A DNA stretch of 64,000 bases from positions 168,062 through 232,061 of the forward strand of contig NZ_JABRXE010000004.1 of assembly GCF_018982945.1 (NCBI RefSeq), in the 5' to 3' direction. The stretch is from Anaerostipes faecalis. GTDB lineage: Bacteria; Bacillota; Clostridia; Lachnospirales; Lachnospiraceae. The notes under the pieces were generated by a model. That model saw nothing but the letters and a program-made list of their open reading frames with translations, ran no database searches and was not told the origin of the DNA. Positions 45,600 through 54,376 of the stretch are shown piece after piece. The first letter of the stretch is position 1. Each line of letters begins with the position of its first letter. Position numbers and translations under genes: made by a program.

Positions 45600-46463
45600 A
45601 TGGCAGTAGACTATGTAGCATTAAAAAAAGGCGGATTTATGCGCCAGAAACAAAAAAATCATTTTTCTTTGAGATTGAAAAGCACTGGTGGTCACGTGAC
45701 AGCCAAACAGCTGGCAAAGATTGCAGAAGTTGCAGAAAAGTATGGAGAAGGATATATTCATCTAACTTCCAGGCAGGGAGTGGAAATACCTTTTATTAAA
45801 CTGGATCAGATTGATGAAGTGAAAGAAGAACTGGCATTGGGAGATGTGACGCCAGGTGTTTGTGGACCAAGAGTTAGAACTGTTACAGCCTGTCAGGGAC
45901 AGGAAATCTGTCCAAGCGGTTGTATTGATACATATACATTGGCAAAAGAACTGGATGAGAGATATTTTGGACGAGAACTTCCTCATAAATTCAAATTTGG
46001 TATCACAGGTTGTCAAAATAACTGTTTAAAAGCGGAAGAAAATGACCTTGGTGTAAAAGGTGGAATTAAAGTTGAGTGGAAAGAAGATGCCTGTATTCAG
46101 TGTGGAGTATGTGAAAAGGCATGCCGAACCAATGCTATTTCCATTGAAGATGGAAAAATCAAGGTAAATGACGATCTTTGTAACTTCTGTGGAAGATGCT
46201 CAAAATCATGTCCAACAGATGCATGGGAAGAGACTCATGGATATATAGTTTCCTTTGGAGGATTATTTGGAAACAGTATTAATAAGGGAGAAGCAGTAAT
46301 TCCGTTTATTGAAGATCATGAAAAATTGCTGAAGGTCAGTGATGCAGCCATTGAATTTTTTGAAAATCATGCAAAACCAGGGGAGCGGTTTAAATTTACC
46401 ATTGATCGGATTGGAAAAGAAAAATTCGAACAGGTGATAAAGGAGGCATATGAAAATGACTGA
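45600..46463 (+). CDS. Siroheme sulfite reductase with ferredoxin domain (small type)
   Basis: 287-residue nitrite/sulfite reductase-like protein. The siroheme-4Fe4S cysteines are C98-x5-C104 (TACQGQEIC) and C138-x3-C142 (GCQNNC), followed by two ferredoxin clusters (CIQCGVCEKAC and CNFCGRCSKSC, about residues 165-210). This layout resembles AsrC and the C-terminal half of Fsr. It begins one base after the metY stop and overlaps tusA. Its likely job is six-electron reduction of taurine-derived sulfite to sulfide. An electron-donating partner subunit is not encoded here. Confidence 0.88.
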   Translation: MAVDYVALKKGGFMRQKQKNHFSLRLKSTGGHVTAKQLAKIAEVAEKYGEGYIHLTSRQGVEIPFIKLDQIDEVKEELALGDVTPGVCGPRVRTVTACQGQEICPSGCIDTYTLAKELDERYFGRELPHKFKFGITGCQNNCLKAEENDLGVKGGIKVEWKEDACIQCGVCEKACRTNAISIEDGKIKVNDDLCNFCGRCSKSCPTDAWEETHGYIVSFGGLFGNSINKGEAVIPFIEDHEKLLKVSDAAIEFFENHAKPGERFKFTIDRIGKEKFEQVIKEAYEND

Positions 46464-46701
46464 TTTTAAAATAGATGACACAGTAGATATCACGGACGTT
46501 GTATGTCCAGTAACATTTGTAAAGGCAAAAGTTGCATTGGAAGAATTGGATGAAGGAGAGATTTTGTCTATTCACTTGAATGATGGAGAACCAGTCCAGA
46601 ATGTACCAAGAAGTATTAAGGAAGAAGGACATAAGATCTTAAAACTTTTAAATAATGAAGATGGAACATACGATTTAATTGTTGAGAAAGTTGGTGAATA
46701 A
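46450..46701 (+). CDS. TusA-family sulfur-carrier protein
   Basis: 83-residue TusA-like protein. The active cysteine is in VVCPVTFVKAKVALEEL near residue 19; the usual CPxP is CPVT here, so the second proline is missing. TusA proteins carry persulfide sulfur between enzymes. Its start overlaps the sulfite reductase gene by 14 bases after a strong AAGGAGG site. It probably passes sulfur from the reductase onward, but this is inference. Confidence 0.85.
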   Translation: MKMTDFKIDDTVDITDVVCPVTFVKAKVALEELDEGEILSIHLNDGEPVQNVPRSIKEEGHKILKLLNNEDGTYDLIVEKVGE

Positions 46702-46702
46702 A

Positions 46703-47020
46703 ATGAGTGTGAAGCTTGGAAAAGACAATTTTGAGACCAATGTACTTAAGGAAGAAAAACCGGTTTTGGTTGATTTCTATTCTGACAGCTGCATACCATG
46801 TAAAAGACTTTCTCCGATTTTAGCAGATTTGGAAGATACTTATGGAGACAAGATTATCGTTGGAAAAGTGAATGTTTTATTTGAGCAGGAACTGGTAGAG
46901 AAATATGACATTATTAGTTCTCCAACAGTTTTACTTTTCAAACAGGGAGAAATAAAAGAAAAATTTGTTGGGAAAATCCAGAAAGATGATTTAGTTGAAA
47001 TAATAGAAAAAAATATTTAG
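46703..47020 (+). CDS. Thioredoxin-family protein
   Basis: 105-residue thioredoxin fold with the active site CIPC (SDSCIPCKRLSP) near residue 32, where classical thioredoxins have CGPC. SSPTVLLFKQGE holds the cis-proline. The ATG at 46703 lies two bases after the tusA stop. Inside this operon it probably reduces persulfide or disulfide intermediates, or supplies reductant to the sulfur carrier system. Confidence 0.9.
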   Translation: MSVKLGKDNFETNVLKEEKPVLVDFYSDSCIPCKRLSPILADLEDTYGDKIIVGKVNVLFEQELVEKYDIISSPTVLLFKQGEIKEKFVGKIQKDDLVEIIEKNI

Positions 47021-47035
47021 AAAGAGGAAATAAAA

Positions 47036-47242
47036 ATGAAAATTGTAGTAGCAGGAGAATCAAAAGAAGTAGCAGAAACAACAACAGTAGAACAGTTAAT
47101 TGTCCAGGAAAATGTTGAAACACCAGAGTATGTTACAGTATCAATTAACGATGAGTTCATTGACCGTGCAGATTTTGCTTCTCATGTTTTAAAAGAAGGG
47201 GATAATGTAGAATTTCTTTACTTCATGGGAGGTGGAAGATAG
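47036..47242 (+). CDS. hcyS: ThiS-like sulfur-carrier protein ending in GGGR
   Basis: 68-residue ubiquitin-fold carrier of the ThiS/MoaD type (VTVSINDEFIDR, LKEGDNVEFLYFMGGGR). Standard ThiS ends in Gly-Gly, which is adenylated and thiocarboxylated; here an Arg follows the glycines, so a protease must trim it first. The JAMM protease two genes downstream is the obvious candidate. AGAGGAAA precedes the ATG, and its stop overlaps the ThiF-like gene by one base. The symbol follows the Wolinella HcyS system by analogy. Confidence 0.85.
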   Translation: MKIVVAGESKEVAETTTVEQLIVQENVETPEYVTVSINDEFIDRADFASHVLKEGDNVEFLYFMGGGR

Positions 47243-48048
47243 TGGCATTTACAAATGAACAGCTGGAACGCTATTCCAGACATATTATTTTAAAGGAGGT
47301 CGGAGCAAAAGGTCAGAAGAAGCTTCTGAATGCCAAAGTGCTGATTATCGGTGCTGGCGGTTTAGGAGCTCCGGCAGCTATGTATTTGGCGGCAGCTGGT
47401 GTTGGAACCATCGGTATTGCAGATGCAGACGAAGTGGATTTATCGAATCTGCAGCGTCAGATTATCCATGGAACCGACGACCTTGGAAAAGCAAAAGTAC
47501 AATCTGCCAAAGAGACCATGAACCGGATCAATCCGGATGTTACAGTGAATACATATCGAACTTTTGTAACATCAGAAAATATTATGGATTTGATTGCTGA
47601 TTATGATTTTATTATTGATGGAACGGATAATTTTCCGGCAAAATTTTTAATCAATGACGCCTGTGTTATGGCAAAAAAACCATTTTCACATGCAGGTATC
47701 ATTCGCTTTCAGGGCCAGTTAATGACATATGTTCCTGGAGAAGGCCCATGTTATCGTTGTGTATTTCAGGATCCGCCTCCAAAAGATGCAGTGCCAACCT
47801 GTAAACAGGCTGGTGTCATTGGTGCCATGGGTGGAGTTATTGGAAGTCTTCAGGCAATGGAAGCAGTTAAATATATTCTTGGAGTTGGCGATTTGCTGAC
47901 AGGATATCTTTTAACTTATGATGCACTGAAAATGGAATTTCGAAAAATAAAGTTACCGAAAGAAGTTAAGAATTGTAAAGTATGTGGAGAGCATCCAACA
48001 ATTACAAAACTGATTGATTATGAAATTGCCCAGTGTGATGGAATATAG
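47242..48048 (+). CDS. hcyF: ThiF/MoeB-like carrier-adenylating enzyme
   Basis: 268-residue E1-like enzyme that adenylates the carrier C-terminus. ATP-binding GAGGLGAPAAMYLAAAGVG is near residue 37, DEVDLSNLQRQI near 62, the zinc cysteines lie in CYRC and CKVCGEHP, and a catalytic-type Cys is in VPTCKQAGVIG near 187. GTG start, one-base overlap with the carrier gene, so translation is coupled. No rhodanese domain is fused, so sulfur must come from another protein, fitting the TusA and sulfite reductase neighbours. Confidence 0.92.
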   Translation: MAFTNEQLERYSRHIILKEVGAKGQKKLLNAKVLIIGAGGLGAPAAMYLAAAGVGTIGIADADEVDLSNLQRQIIHGTDDLGKAKVQSAKETMNRINPDVTVNTYRTFVTSENIMDLIADYDFIIDGTDNFPAKFLINDACVMAKKPFSHAGIIRFQGQLMTYVPGEGPCYRCVFQDPPPKDAVPTCKQAGVIGAMGGVIGSLQAMEAVKYILGVGDLLTGYLLTYDALKMEFRKIKLPKEVKNCKVCGEHPTITKLIDYEIAQCDGI

Positions 48049-48056
48049 GAGCAGAT

Positions 48057-48467
48057 ATGAAAATAACAATAAAAAAAGCAGATTATGAGAAGCTGGTCGC
48101 ATATGCCAGAGAGCATCTTCCAGAAGAAGCATGTGGATTGATCGCAGGACAGATTACAGAAGGTAAAAAGTCCATTGAAAAAGTTTATTTTCTTACAAAC
48201 ATCGACCATTCCAGAGAACATTTTTCACTGGATCCTAAGGAACAGCTGACAGCAATCAAGGATATGCGCAGTCTTGGAATTGTACCCCTTGGAAACTGGC
48301 ATTCTCATCCGGAATCTCCTTCCAGACCATCACAGGAAGACAAAAGGCTTGCTTACGACAGCAGTGCCAGTTATTTGATTTTATCTTTGATGGAGAAAGA
48401 GCCTGTATTGAATTCTTTCCATATTCAGGGAGAAATTACGGAGAAAGAAGAAGTTAGTATTATATAA
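48057..48467 (+). CDS. hcyD: JAMM/Mov34 metalloprotease (Mec/HcyD-like)
   Basis: 136-residue JAMM-family zinc protease. The full motif E ... H-x-H-x7-S-x2-D is present: EEACGL near residue 23, then NWHSHPESPSRPSQED near residue 80. Bacterial relatives (Mec, HcyD) trim the carrier C-terminus and release the amino acid after sulfur transfer. It is the last gene of the thiocarboxylate set, eight bases after the ThiF-like gene, and is followed by a terminator. Confidence 0.92.
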   Translation: MKITIKKADYEKLVAYAREHLPEEACGLIAGQITEGKKSIEKVYFLTNIDHSREHFSLDPKEQLTAIKDMRSLGIVPLGNWHSHPESPSRPSQEDKRLAYDSSASYLILSLMEKEPVLNSFHIQGEITEKEEVSII

Positions 48468-48488
48468 ATATAGCTGATGAAAACAAGA

Positions 48489-48537
48489 GTCGCTGGTTCA
48501 TAGATGAATATTTATCTATGAGCCAGCGGCTTTTATT
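48489..48537 (+). terminator. Intrinsic terminator after the JAMM protease gene
   Basis: GTCGCTGGTTCATAGAT pairs with ATCTATGAGCCAGCGGC, ending in a T-run at 48531. It closes the 35.6-48.5 kb operon. Confidence 0.88.
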
Positions 48538-48636
48538 TCATATGAGGAAAGATACGGTTACACATAGGTATGAAATCTGCTATAATGGAGGAAACTTTTA
48601 TTTGATAACGTGATAACGACTGGGAGGGAATCATTC

Positions 48637-49776
48637 ATGAAGAAATTATCAAAGATTATTGTTGGTATCCTGGTAGTTACTTGTATTGCAGAAGGATTTT
48701 TCCTGTATCGAGCTTATGCGATACCAAGTGACACTTTAAAAACGGCACAGAAAATCAATAAGATTGAAAAAACCATTGAAAAATATTACAAAGGAAAGAT
48801 TAATAAAGAACAATTAGAAGATTATACTTACAAAGGACTGGTCGCAGGACTTGAAGATCCTTATTCTGATTATTATTCCAAAGAAGATTTTGAGGATTTG
48901 ATGGAAAGTACCAATGGGGTTTATTCTGGTGTGGGAATTTATATGACACAGAATCTTACAAGTGGAATCATTACGGTTGTGAAGACTATCAAAGGAAGTC
49001 CTTCTGATGGAAGTGGATTGAAAAAAGGTGACATTTTAACGAAAGTAGATGACCATGATGTAACAGCGGATGAGGAATTAAGTGAAGTCGTGGACCGGAT
49101 CAAAGGAAAAGAAGGAACGGAAGTTACTCTTTATTTTCTTCGTGGAAGCAAAACCATGAAATATACTTTTACAAGAAAATCCATCGAGACTCCAACAGTT
49201 GAAACAAGGATGCTTGACAATGGAATAGGATATCTGTCCATTTCAGAGTTCGATGAAGTAACAGTGAAACAGTTTGAAGATGGAATGAAGAAGCTGAAAA
49301 AAAAGGGAATGAAATCTCTGATTATTGACCTGAGAGATAATCCAGGCGGATTGCTGAATGCAGTTGTGGATATTGCAGATGATCTGCTTCCGAAAGGAAA
49401 GATTGTCTATACAGAAGATAAAAACGGGAAGAAAAAAACATATAATGCTGAGGATGACGATCAGCTAAATATGCCACTGTGTCTGCTGGTAAATGAAAAT
49501 AGTGCCAGTGCATCAGAAATTCTGGCTGGAGCAATCAAGGATCATAATGCAGGGACTCTGGTTGGAGAGAAAACCTTTGGAAAAGGAATTGTGCAGGGAT
49601 TCTTTGATCTGGGGGATGATTCATATGTTAAACTGACATATTCATCTTACTATACCCCTGCTGGACATAATATCCATAAAAAAGGAATTCAGCCAAATGT
49701 TTCAGTGAAGGATAACGAGAAAACCAAACAGGATGAACAGCTTCAAAAGGCTGTAGATATTTTGAGTAAAAAGTAG
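48637..49776 (+). CDS. S41-family C-terminal processing peptidase
   Basis: 379-residue exported protease. A transmembrane signal anchor spans residues 5-25. A PDZ domain (about 95-175, including GSGLKKGDILTKVDDHDV) is followed by the S41 catalytic domain with the nucleophile Ser in NENSASASEILAGA near 290 and the general-base Lys in GEKTFGKG near 315. It starts after GGGAGGG. Its stop is 14 bases before the NirA-type reductase gene, but no sulfur role is known for this family, so the linkage may be incidental. Confidence 0.92.
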   Translation: MKKLSKIIVGILVVTCIAEGFFLYRAYAIPSDTLKTAQKINKIEKTIEKYYKGKINKEQLEDYTYKGLVAGLEDPYSDYYSKEDFEDLMESTNGVYSGVGIYMTQNLTSGIITVVKTIKGSPSDGSGLKKGDILTKVDDHDVTADEELSEVVDRIKGKEGTEVTLYFLRGSKTMKYTFTRKSIETPTVETRMLDNGIGYLSISEFDEVTVKQFEDGMKKLKKKGMKSLIIDLRDNPGGLLNAVVDIADDLLPKGKIVYTEDKNGKKKTYNAEDDDQLNMPLCLLVNENSASASEILAGAIKDHNAGTLVGEKTFGKGIVQGFFDLGDDSYVKLTYSSYYTPAGHNIHKKGIQPNVSVKDNEKTKQDEQLQKAVDILSKK

Positions 49777-49789
49777 GAGGAAAAAAGCG

Positions 49790-51325
49790 ATGAATCAGGA
49801 GTGGAAAAAAGAAATACCGGAATTTAAAGAAAAGACATTACAATTTTACAATGGAGAAATGAAAAAGGCCGATTATAAAGGTTTTTCCGGTAAATTTGGA
49901 AGTTATGCACAAAAAGATGGAAAATCAAGTATGCTTAGGCTTCGTATGGCAGGCGGACGACTGACAAAAACAAAATTAAAGTTTATTGCAGAAAAGATAG
50001 AAAAACATCAGGTGAATAAGGCTCATCTGACAACATGTCAGACAGTGCAGCTGCATAATCTTCAGCCGGAAGCTATTTTTGATATTATGGAAGATGCATT
50101 GGACGTAGGAATTGTTACCATGGGAGGTGGTGGAGATTTTCCACGAAATACAATGGTATCCCCTTTATCAGGTGTTGAAAAAGGAGAATATTTTGATGTT
50201 CTGCCATATGCGGAGGCTACAGCAGATTATCTGCTTGGATTTATCAATGCAGAAAAAATGCCAAGAAAATTGAAAGTATGTTTTTCCAGCAGCCCTTCTA
50301 ATGTACCACATGCCACATTCCGTGATCTGGGGTTTGTAGCTCGTCCGGATGGTAAATTTGATGTATATAGTGCCGGAGGACTGGGAAATAATCCTAGATT
50401 TGGATTAAAAGTAGCAGAGGCGATTGATCCTGAGAAAGTTCTTTATTATGTTTGCGCCATGAGAAATACTTTTATTTCATATGGAAATTACGAGCAGAGA
50501 GGAAAAGCACGTACAAGATATATGCAGGAAACACTTGGTGAAGAAGGTTATATTAAAGCTTATCAGGAAAAACTGGAAGAAGTTTTTGCATCAGGAGAGA
50601 ATCTTGATCTGAATGTTTCTCCACAGATTATAGAGAAAAAAGGTGATGGAACCACTGCAGAAGGCAGAAGAATTATTTCCCAGAAGCAGGATGGTTTATA
50701 TGCAGTAAAATATCATCCGATCGGAGGATGCCCTGCTCCTGAAAAATTTGCACAGCTTTATGATGTAATAAAGGATATAGAGGAAGCTGAAATTCGATTA
50801 AGCCCTGATGAAAGCATGTACATCATTAATCTTACAGGTCAGGAAGCTGATAAAGTACTGGAAGCAACAGAGGATGGAGCCAAAACAGTATTTGAAACTT
50901 CTGTTTCCTGTATCGGAGCATCTATCTGTCAGGTAGGATTGAGAGATTCTCAGGCTTTGCTTCATAAGGTAATTGAGGAAGTCAGAAAAGCAGGATTAAA
51001 AGATGGAGCTTTGCCACAGATTCATATTTCAGGATGTCCTTCTTCTTGTGGAACCCATCAGACAGGAGCTATAGGTTTCCACGGTGCGGTAAAAGTCATC
51101 GATAAAATAGCAAATCCTGCATTTACTTTGCATGTAAATGGATGTGATCTGCAGGGGCAGGAGAAAATGGGAGAACAGATTGGTGTCATTTTGGAAAAAG
51201 ATATTCCGGCATTCCTGGTAGAATTGGGACAGACGGTGGAAACAGCTGGGATGACATATGACCAGTGGATGAAAGACCATGCAGAAAGTCTAAAGGAGAT
51301 TGCAGAGAAATATATCGTAAAATAG
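49790..51325 (+). CDS. Assimilatory siroheme nitrite/sulfite reductase (NirA/CysI-like)
   Basis: 511-residue two-repeat reductase. Parasite (ferredoxin-like) half-domains flank the siroheme domain, and the siroheme-4Fe4S cysteines are C374-x5-C380 (SCIGASIC) and C416-x3-C420 (GCPSSC). The family reduces nitrite or sulfite with ferredoxin. Since the neighbouring genes release sulfite and make siroheme, sulfite is the more likely substrate here. This is the second siroheme reductase within 4 kb. AGGAGG precedes the ATG. Confidence 0.9.
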   Translation: MNQEWKKEIPEFKEKTLQFYNGEMKKADYKGFSGKFGSYAQKDGKSSMLRLRMAGGRLTKTKLKFIAEKIEKHQVNKAHLTTCQTVQLHNLQPEAIFDIMEDALDVGIVTMGGGGDFPRNTMVSPLSGVEKGEYFDVLPYAEATADYLLGFINAEKMPRKLKVCFSSSPSNVPHATFRDLGFVARPDGKFDVYSAGGLGNNPRFGLKVAEAIDPEKVLYYVCAMRNTFISYGNYEQRGKARTRYMQETLGEEGYIKAYQEKLEEVFASGENLDLNVSPQIIEKKGDGTTAEGRRIISQKQDGLYAVKYHPIGGCPAPEKFAQLYDVIKDIEEAEIRLSPDESMYIINLTGQEADKVLEATEDGAKTVFETSVSCIGASICQVGLRDSQALLHKVIEEVRKAGLKDGALPQIHISGCPSSCGTHQTGAIGFHGAVKVIDKIANPAFTLHVNGCDLQGQEKMGEQIGVILEKDIPAFLVELGQTVETAGMTYDQWMKDHAESLKEIAEKYIVK

Positions 51326-51340
51326 AGTTAAAATAAGGCT

Positions 51341-51385
51341 GTCATAAGTGCAAGGTAAGAACCTTGCATTTATGATAACTCTATT
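51341..51385 (+). terminator. Terminator-like hairpin after the reductase gene
   Basis: GTCATAAGTGCAAGG (51341-51355) pairs with CCTTGCATTTATGATAAC (51362-51379), with a weak T-rich tail. Confidence 0.6.
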
Positions 51386-51495
51386 TCATACTAAATAAGT
51401 AGAAATAATATGAATAAAAATGGTATCAAGTGAACTTATTGTGAATCTGTCTGAAGTGAGATATAATATGCAAAAGAAAAGCAGAAAGGAGTATT

Positions 51496-52146
51496 ATGTC
51501 ATATTTTCCAATGTTTATTGATCTAGGGGGCAGAAAATGTCTGGTCATCGGTGGAGGAAAAGTTGCCAGCCGGAAAATACGGGTATTAAAAGATTTTGGT
51601 GCGGATGTTTTTGTTGTGGCACCTGATATTATAGATGAGATAAAAGAAATTCCCCATATTCAATGGGAGGAAAAGGAATTTCAGGAAAAAGATCTGGAGG
51701 CAGCCACACTGGCAGTTGCAGCTACGGGAGATTCCAATCTGAATCATAAGATCAGTATTTTGTGTCAGAATATGAATATTCCGGTAAATGCTGTTGACCA
51801 GATTGAGGATTGTGATTTTATTTTTCCATCCTATGTAAAATGCGGAGAGGTAACAGGAGCTTTCACCAGTGGAGGACAAAGTCCTGTCATAACCCAGTAT
51901 TTAAAACAGCAGACACAGACATACCTGACAGAATTTATTGGAGAACTTGCAGAAAGCCTTGGAGATATTCGACCAGTGGTTAAAAAAAGAACAAAATCAG
52001 AAGGTCAGCGTAAGAAAATCTATCAGGAAATCCTGCAGAAAGGACTGGAAGAAGTCCGGTTGTTGAAAATGGAAGAAATTGATAAAATCATAGAAAAATA
52101 TAGTCAGGAATCAGAGGAGGAAACATGGACAGAACAAGGAGACTAA
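51496..52146 (+). CDS. sirC: Precorrin-2 dehydrogenase/sirohydrochlorin ferrochelatase-type protein
   Basis: 216-residue CysG N-terminal-like (Met8/SirC) enzyme oxidising precorrin-2 to sirohydrochlorin, possibly also inserting iron. The Rossmann motif [10 protein letters not shown] is near residue 18 and [13 protein letters not shown] near 126. There is no fused methyltransferase; that activity is in the fusion at 55596. The gene opens the tetrapyrrole operon and overlaps hemB by 22 bases. Confidence 0.9.
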   Translation: MSYFPMFIDLGGRKCLVIGGGKVASRKIRVLKDFGADVFVVAPDIIDEIKEIPHIQWEEKEFQEKDLEAATLAVAATGDSNLNHKISILCQNMNIPVNAVDQIEDCDFIFPSYVKCGEVTGAFTSGGQSPVITQYLKQQTQTYLTEFIGELAESLGDIRPVVKKRTKSEGQRKKIYQEILQKGLEEVRLLKMEEIDKIIEKYSQESEEETWTEQGD

Positions 52147-53096
52147 GAAAAAATGCCATTATCCGTAAAATGGTAAGGGAAGAACATGTCAGGGTAGATG
52201 AATTGATTTATCCGATTTTTGTTATAGAAGGAGAAAATATTTGTGAACCGGTGGAATCTATGCCAGGAATTAATCAGTATTCCATGGATCGGATTGGAGA
52301 GGAACTGGATCGTGTTGTAGAAGCAGGAATTCCGGCAATTCTTATATTCGGGATTCCGGCGCATAAAGATGAAGTAGGAAGTGGCGCCTATGATGAACAT
52401 GGAATTGTTCAGGAAGCCATTCGATACATAAAAAAAGAATATACTCAGTTGCTGGTTATTGCAGATGTCTGTCTGTGTGAATACACATCTCATGGGCACT
52501 GTGGGCTGATTAAAGATGGTGAGATTTTAAATGATGAGACATTGCCATTACTGGCTAAAACGGCTGTCAGCTATGCAAAGGCCGGAGCAGATATGATTGC
52601 ACCAAGTGATATGATGGATAAACGTGTAGAGACAATTCGAAATGCTTTGGATCAGGCTGGTCTCATAAATACACCGATTATGTCCTATAGTGCCAAGTTT
52701 GCATCTGCATATTATGGACCGTTTCGAGATGCTGCTCATTCTGCTCCAGGATTTGGAGACAGAAAAACATATCAGATGGATCCGGCAAATGGACAGGAGG
52801 CTCTCAGGGAAGTTGAGGAGGATATTCTGGAAGGTGCAGATATGATTATTGCAAAACCGGCCATGGCTTATATGGATATTATTAAGGAAATTTCACTGAA
52901 TTATAATATTCCTGTTGTTGCCTATAATGTCAGCGGAGAGTATGCAATGGTCAAAGCAGCTGCTGCCAATGGATGGATTGATGAAAAGAAAATCGTCATG
53001 GAAAATTTAACAGGAATGAAACGTGCGGGAGCAAAAATGATTATTACTTATCATGCACTGGATGCAGCCAGATGGATCAGGGAAGAGGAATTATAA
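52125..53096 (+). CDS. hemB: Porphobilinogen synthase
   Basis: 323-residue enzyme condensing two 5-aminolevulinates. Metal-binding cysteines are in [14 protein letters not shown] near residues 118-130, and the Schiff-base lysines in [16 protein letters not shown] / [15 protein letters not shown] near 195 and [10 protein letters not shown] near 250. The start overlaps sirC and its stop overlaps hemL by one base, showing tight translational coupling. Confidence 0.96.
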   Translation: MDRTRRLRKNAIIRKMVREEHVRVDELIYPIFVIEGENICEPVESMPGINQYSMDRIGEELDRVVEAGIPAILIFGIPAHKDEVGSGAYDEHGIVQEAIRYIKKEYTQLLVIADVCLCEYTSHGHCGLIKDGEILNDETLPLLAKTAVSYAKAGADMIAPSDMMDKRVETIRNALDQAGLINTPIMSYSAKFASAYYGPFRDAAHSAPGFGDRKTYQMDPANGQEALREVEEDILEGADMIIAKPAMAYMDIIKEISLNYNIPVVAYNVSGEYAMVKAAAANGWIDEKKIVMENLTGMKRAGAKMIITYHALDAARWIREEEL

Positions 53097-54376
53097 TGGA
53101 AACAAAATCAAGAGAATTATTTGAACGTGCTAGAAAACATATGCCAGGAGGGGTTAACAGCCCTGTCAGAGCCTTTGGTGCTGTTGGCGGGACTCCTAGA
53201 TTTATTGCATCTGCCAGCAAAGACAGAGTGGTGGATGTGGATGGAAATGAATATATCGACTATGTATGTTCATGGGGACCTGGAATTCTGGGACATGCAC
53301 ATCCTCGTGTTATCGAAAAAGTTCAGGAAGCCTGTGAAAAAGGGCTGACATTTGGAGCCCCTACAGAAAGAGAAGTAATCCTTGCAGAAATGATTTCTGA
53401 ATTAATGCCATCTATGGAAGTCAGCCGTCTGGTCAATTCAGGAACAGAAGCGGTCATGAGTGCTATTCGTGCAGCCAGAGGATATACAAAAAGAGATAAA
53501 ATTATCAAATTTAAAGGATGTTATCATGGTCATTCCGATGGACTTTTAGTAAAAGCAGGATCAGCAGCATTAACAACATCAGTACCGGACAGTGCAGGTG
53601 TTCCTGCAGATTATACGAAAAATACTCTGGTGGCAGCCTATAATGATCGCAGATCTGTAGAAGAATTGTTTGAAGCAAATCCAGAAGAAATTGCGGCTGT
53701 TATTGTAGAACCAGTGGCAGCAAATATGGGAGTGGTACTTCCGGAAGATGGGTTTTTACAGTTTTTAAGAGATATAACAGAAAAATATGGATCATTGCTG
53801 ATATTTGATGAGGTCATTACAGGATTTCGTCTGGCTTTAGGCGGTGCCCAGGAATATTATCAGGTAACTCCTGATTTAACAACTTTAGGAAAGATTGTCG
53901 GTGGTGGAATGCCGATGGGCGCCTATGGTGGAAAACGGGAAATTATGCGGATGGTGTCTCCAGATGGTCCGGTATATCAGGCAGGAACTTTATCCGGAAA
54001 TCCGGTAGCAACGGCAGCAGGAATTGAGACATTGAAGATTTTAAAAGAAGATCCAGCTATTTATCAGCGGCTGGAGATTAAGACAAAAAAACTTGCTCAG
54101 GCAGTAAAAGAAGCAGCAGGAGACAAAGTTTATGTAAATCAGATCGGTTCTCTCATGAGTGTTTTCTTTACTTCCAGAGAAGTGAAGAATTATGAAGATG
54201 CAGTTTCTTCTGATACTGAAAAATATGCAAGATATTTTCAGGATATGCTTGAAAGAGGAATTTATCTTGCACCAGCACAATTTGAGGCAATGTTTGTTTC
54301 AGATGCTCATACTGAAGATGATATTGAAAAAACATGTCATATGATGAAGGAAAGTTTATGCAGTTTGGATTTATAG
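53096..54376 (+). CDS. hemL: Glutamate-1-semialdehyde aminotransferase
   Basis: 426-residue class III PLP enzyme turning glutamate semialdehyde into 5-aminolevulinate. MPGGVNSPVRAF at the N-terminus is diagnostic, and LLIFDEVITGFRLALGG near 240 plus the lysine in TTLGKIVGGGMP near 265 bind PLP. The ATG at 53096 overlaps the hemB stop and follows GGAAGAGG; an in-frame ATG at 53072 lies inside hemB. It overlaps hemA by 19 bases. Confidence 0.97.
   Translation: METKSRELFERARKHMPGGVNSPVRAFGAVGGTPRFIASASKDRVVDVDGNEYIDYVCSWGPGILGHAHPRVIEKVQEACEKGLTFGAPTEREVILAEMISELMPSMEVSRLVNSGTEAVMSAIRAARGYTKRDKIIKFKGCYHGHSDGLLVKAGSAALTTSVPDSAGVPADYTKNTLVAAYNDRRSVEELFEANPEEIAAVIVEPVAANMGVVLPEDGFLQFLRDITEKYGSLLIFDEVITGFRLALGGAQEYYQVTPDLTTLGKIVGGGMPMGAYGGKREIMRMVSPDGPVYQAGTLSGNPVATAAGIETLKILKEDPAIYQRLEIKTKKLAQAVKEAAGDKVYVNQIGSLMSVFFTSREVKNYEDAVSSDTEKYARYFQDMLERGIYLAPAQFEAMFVSDAHTEDDIEKTCHMMKESLCSLDL

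Noticed and set aside
35644-48467. Bacterial microcompartment locus
   Set aside because: No shell-protein or encapsulation-peptide gene was found around the glycyl radical enzyme.
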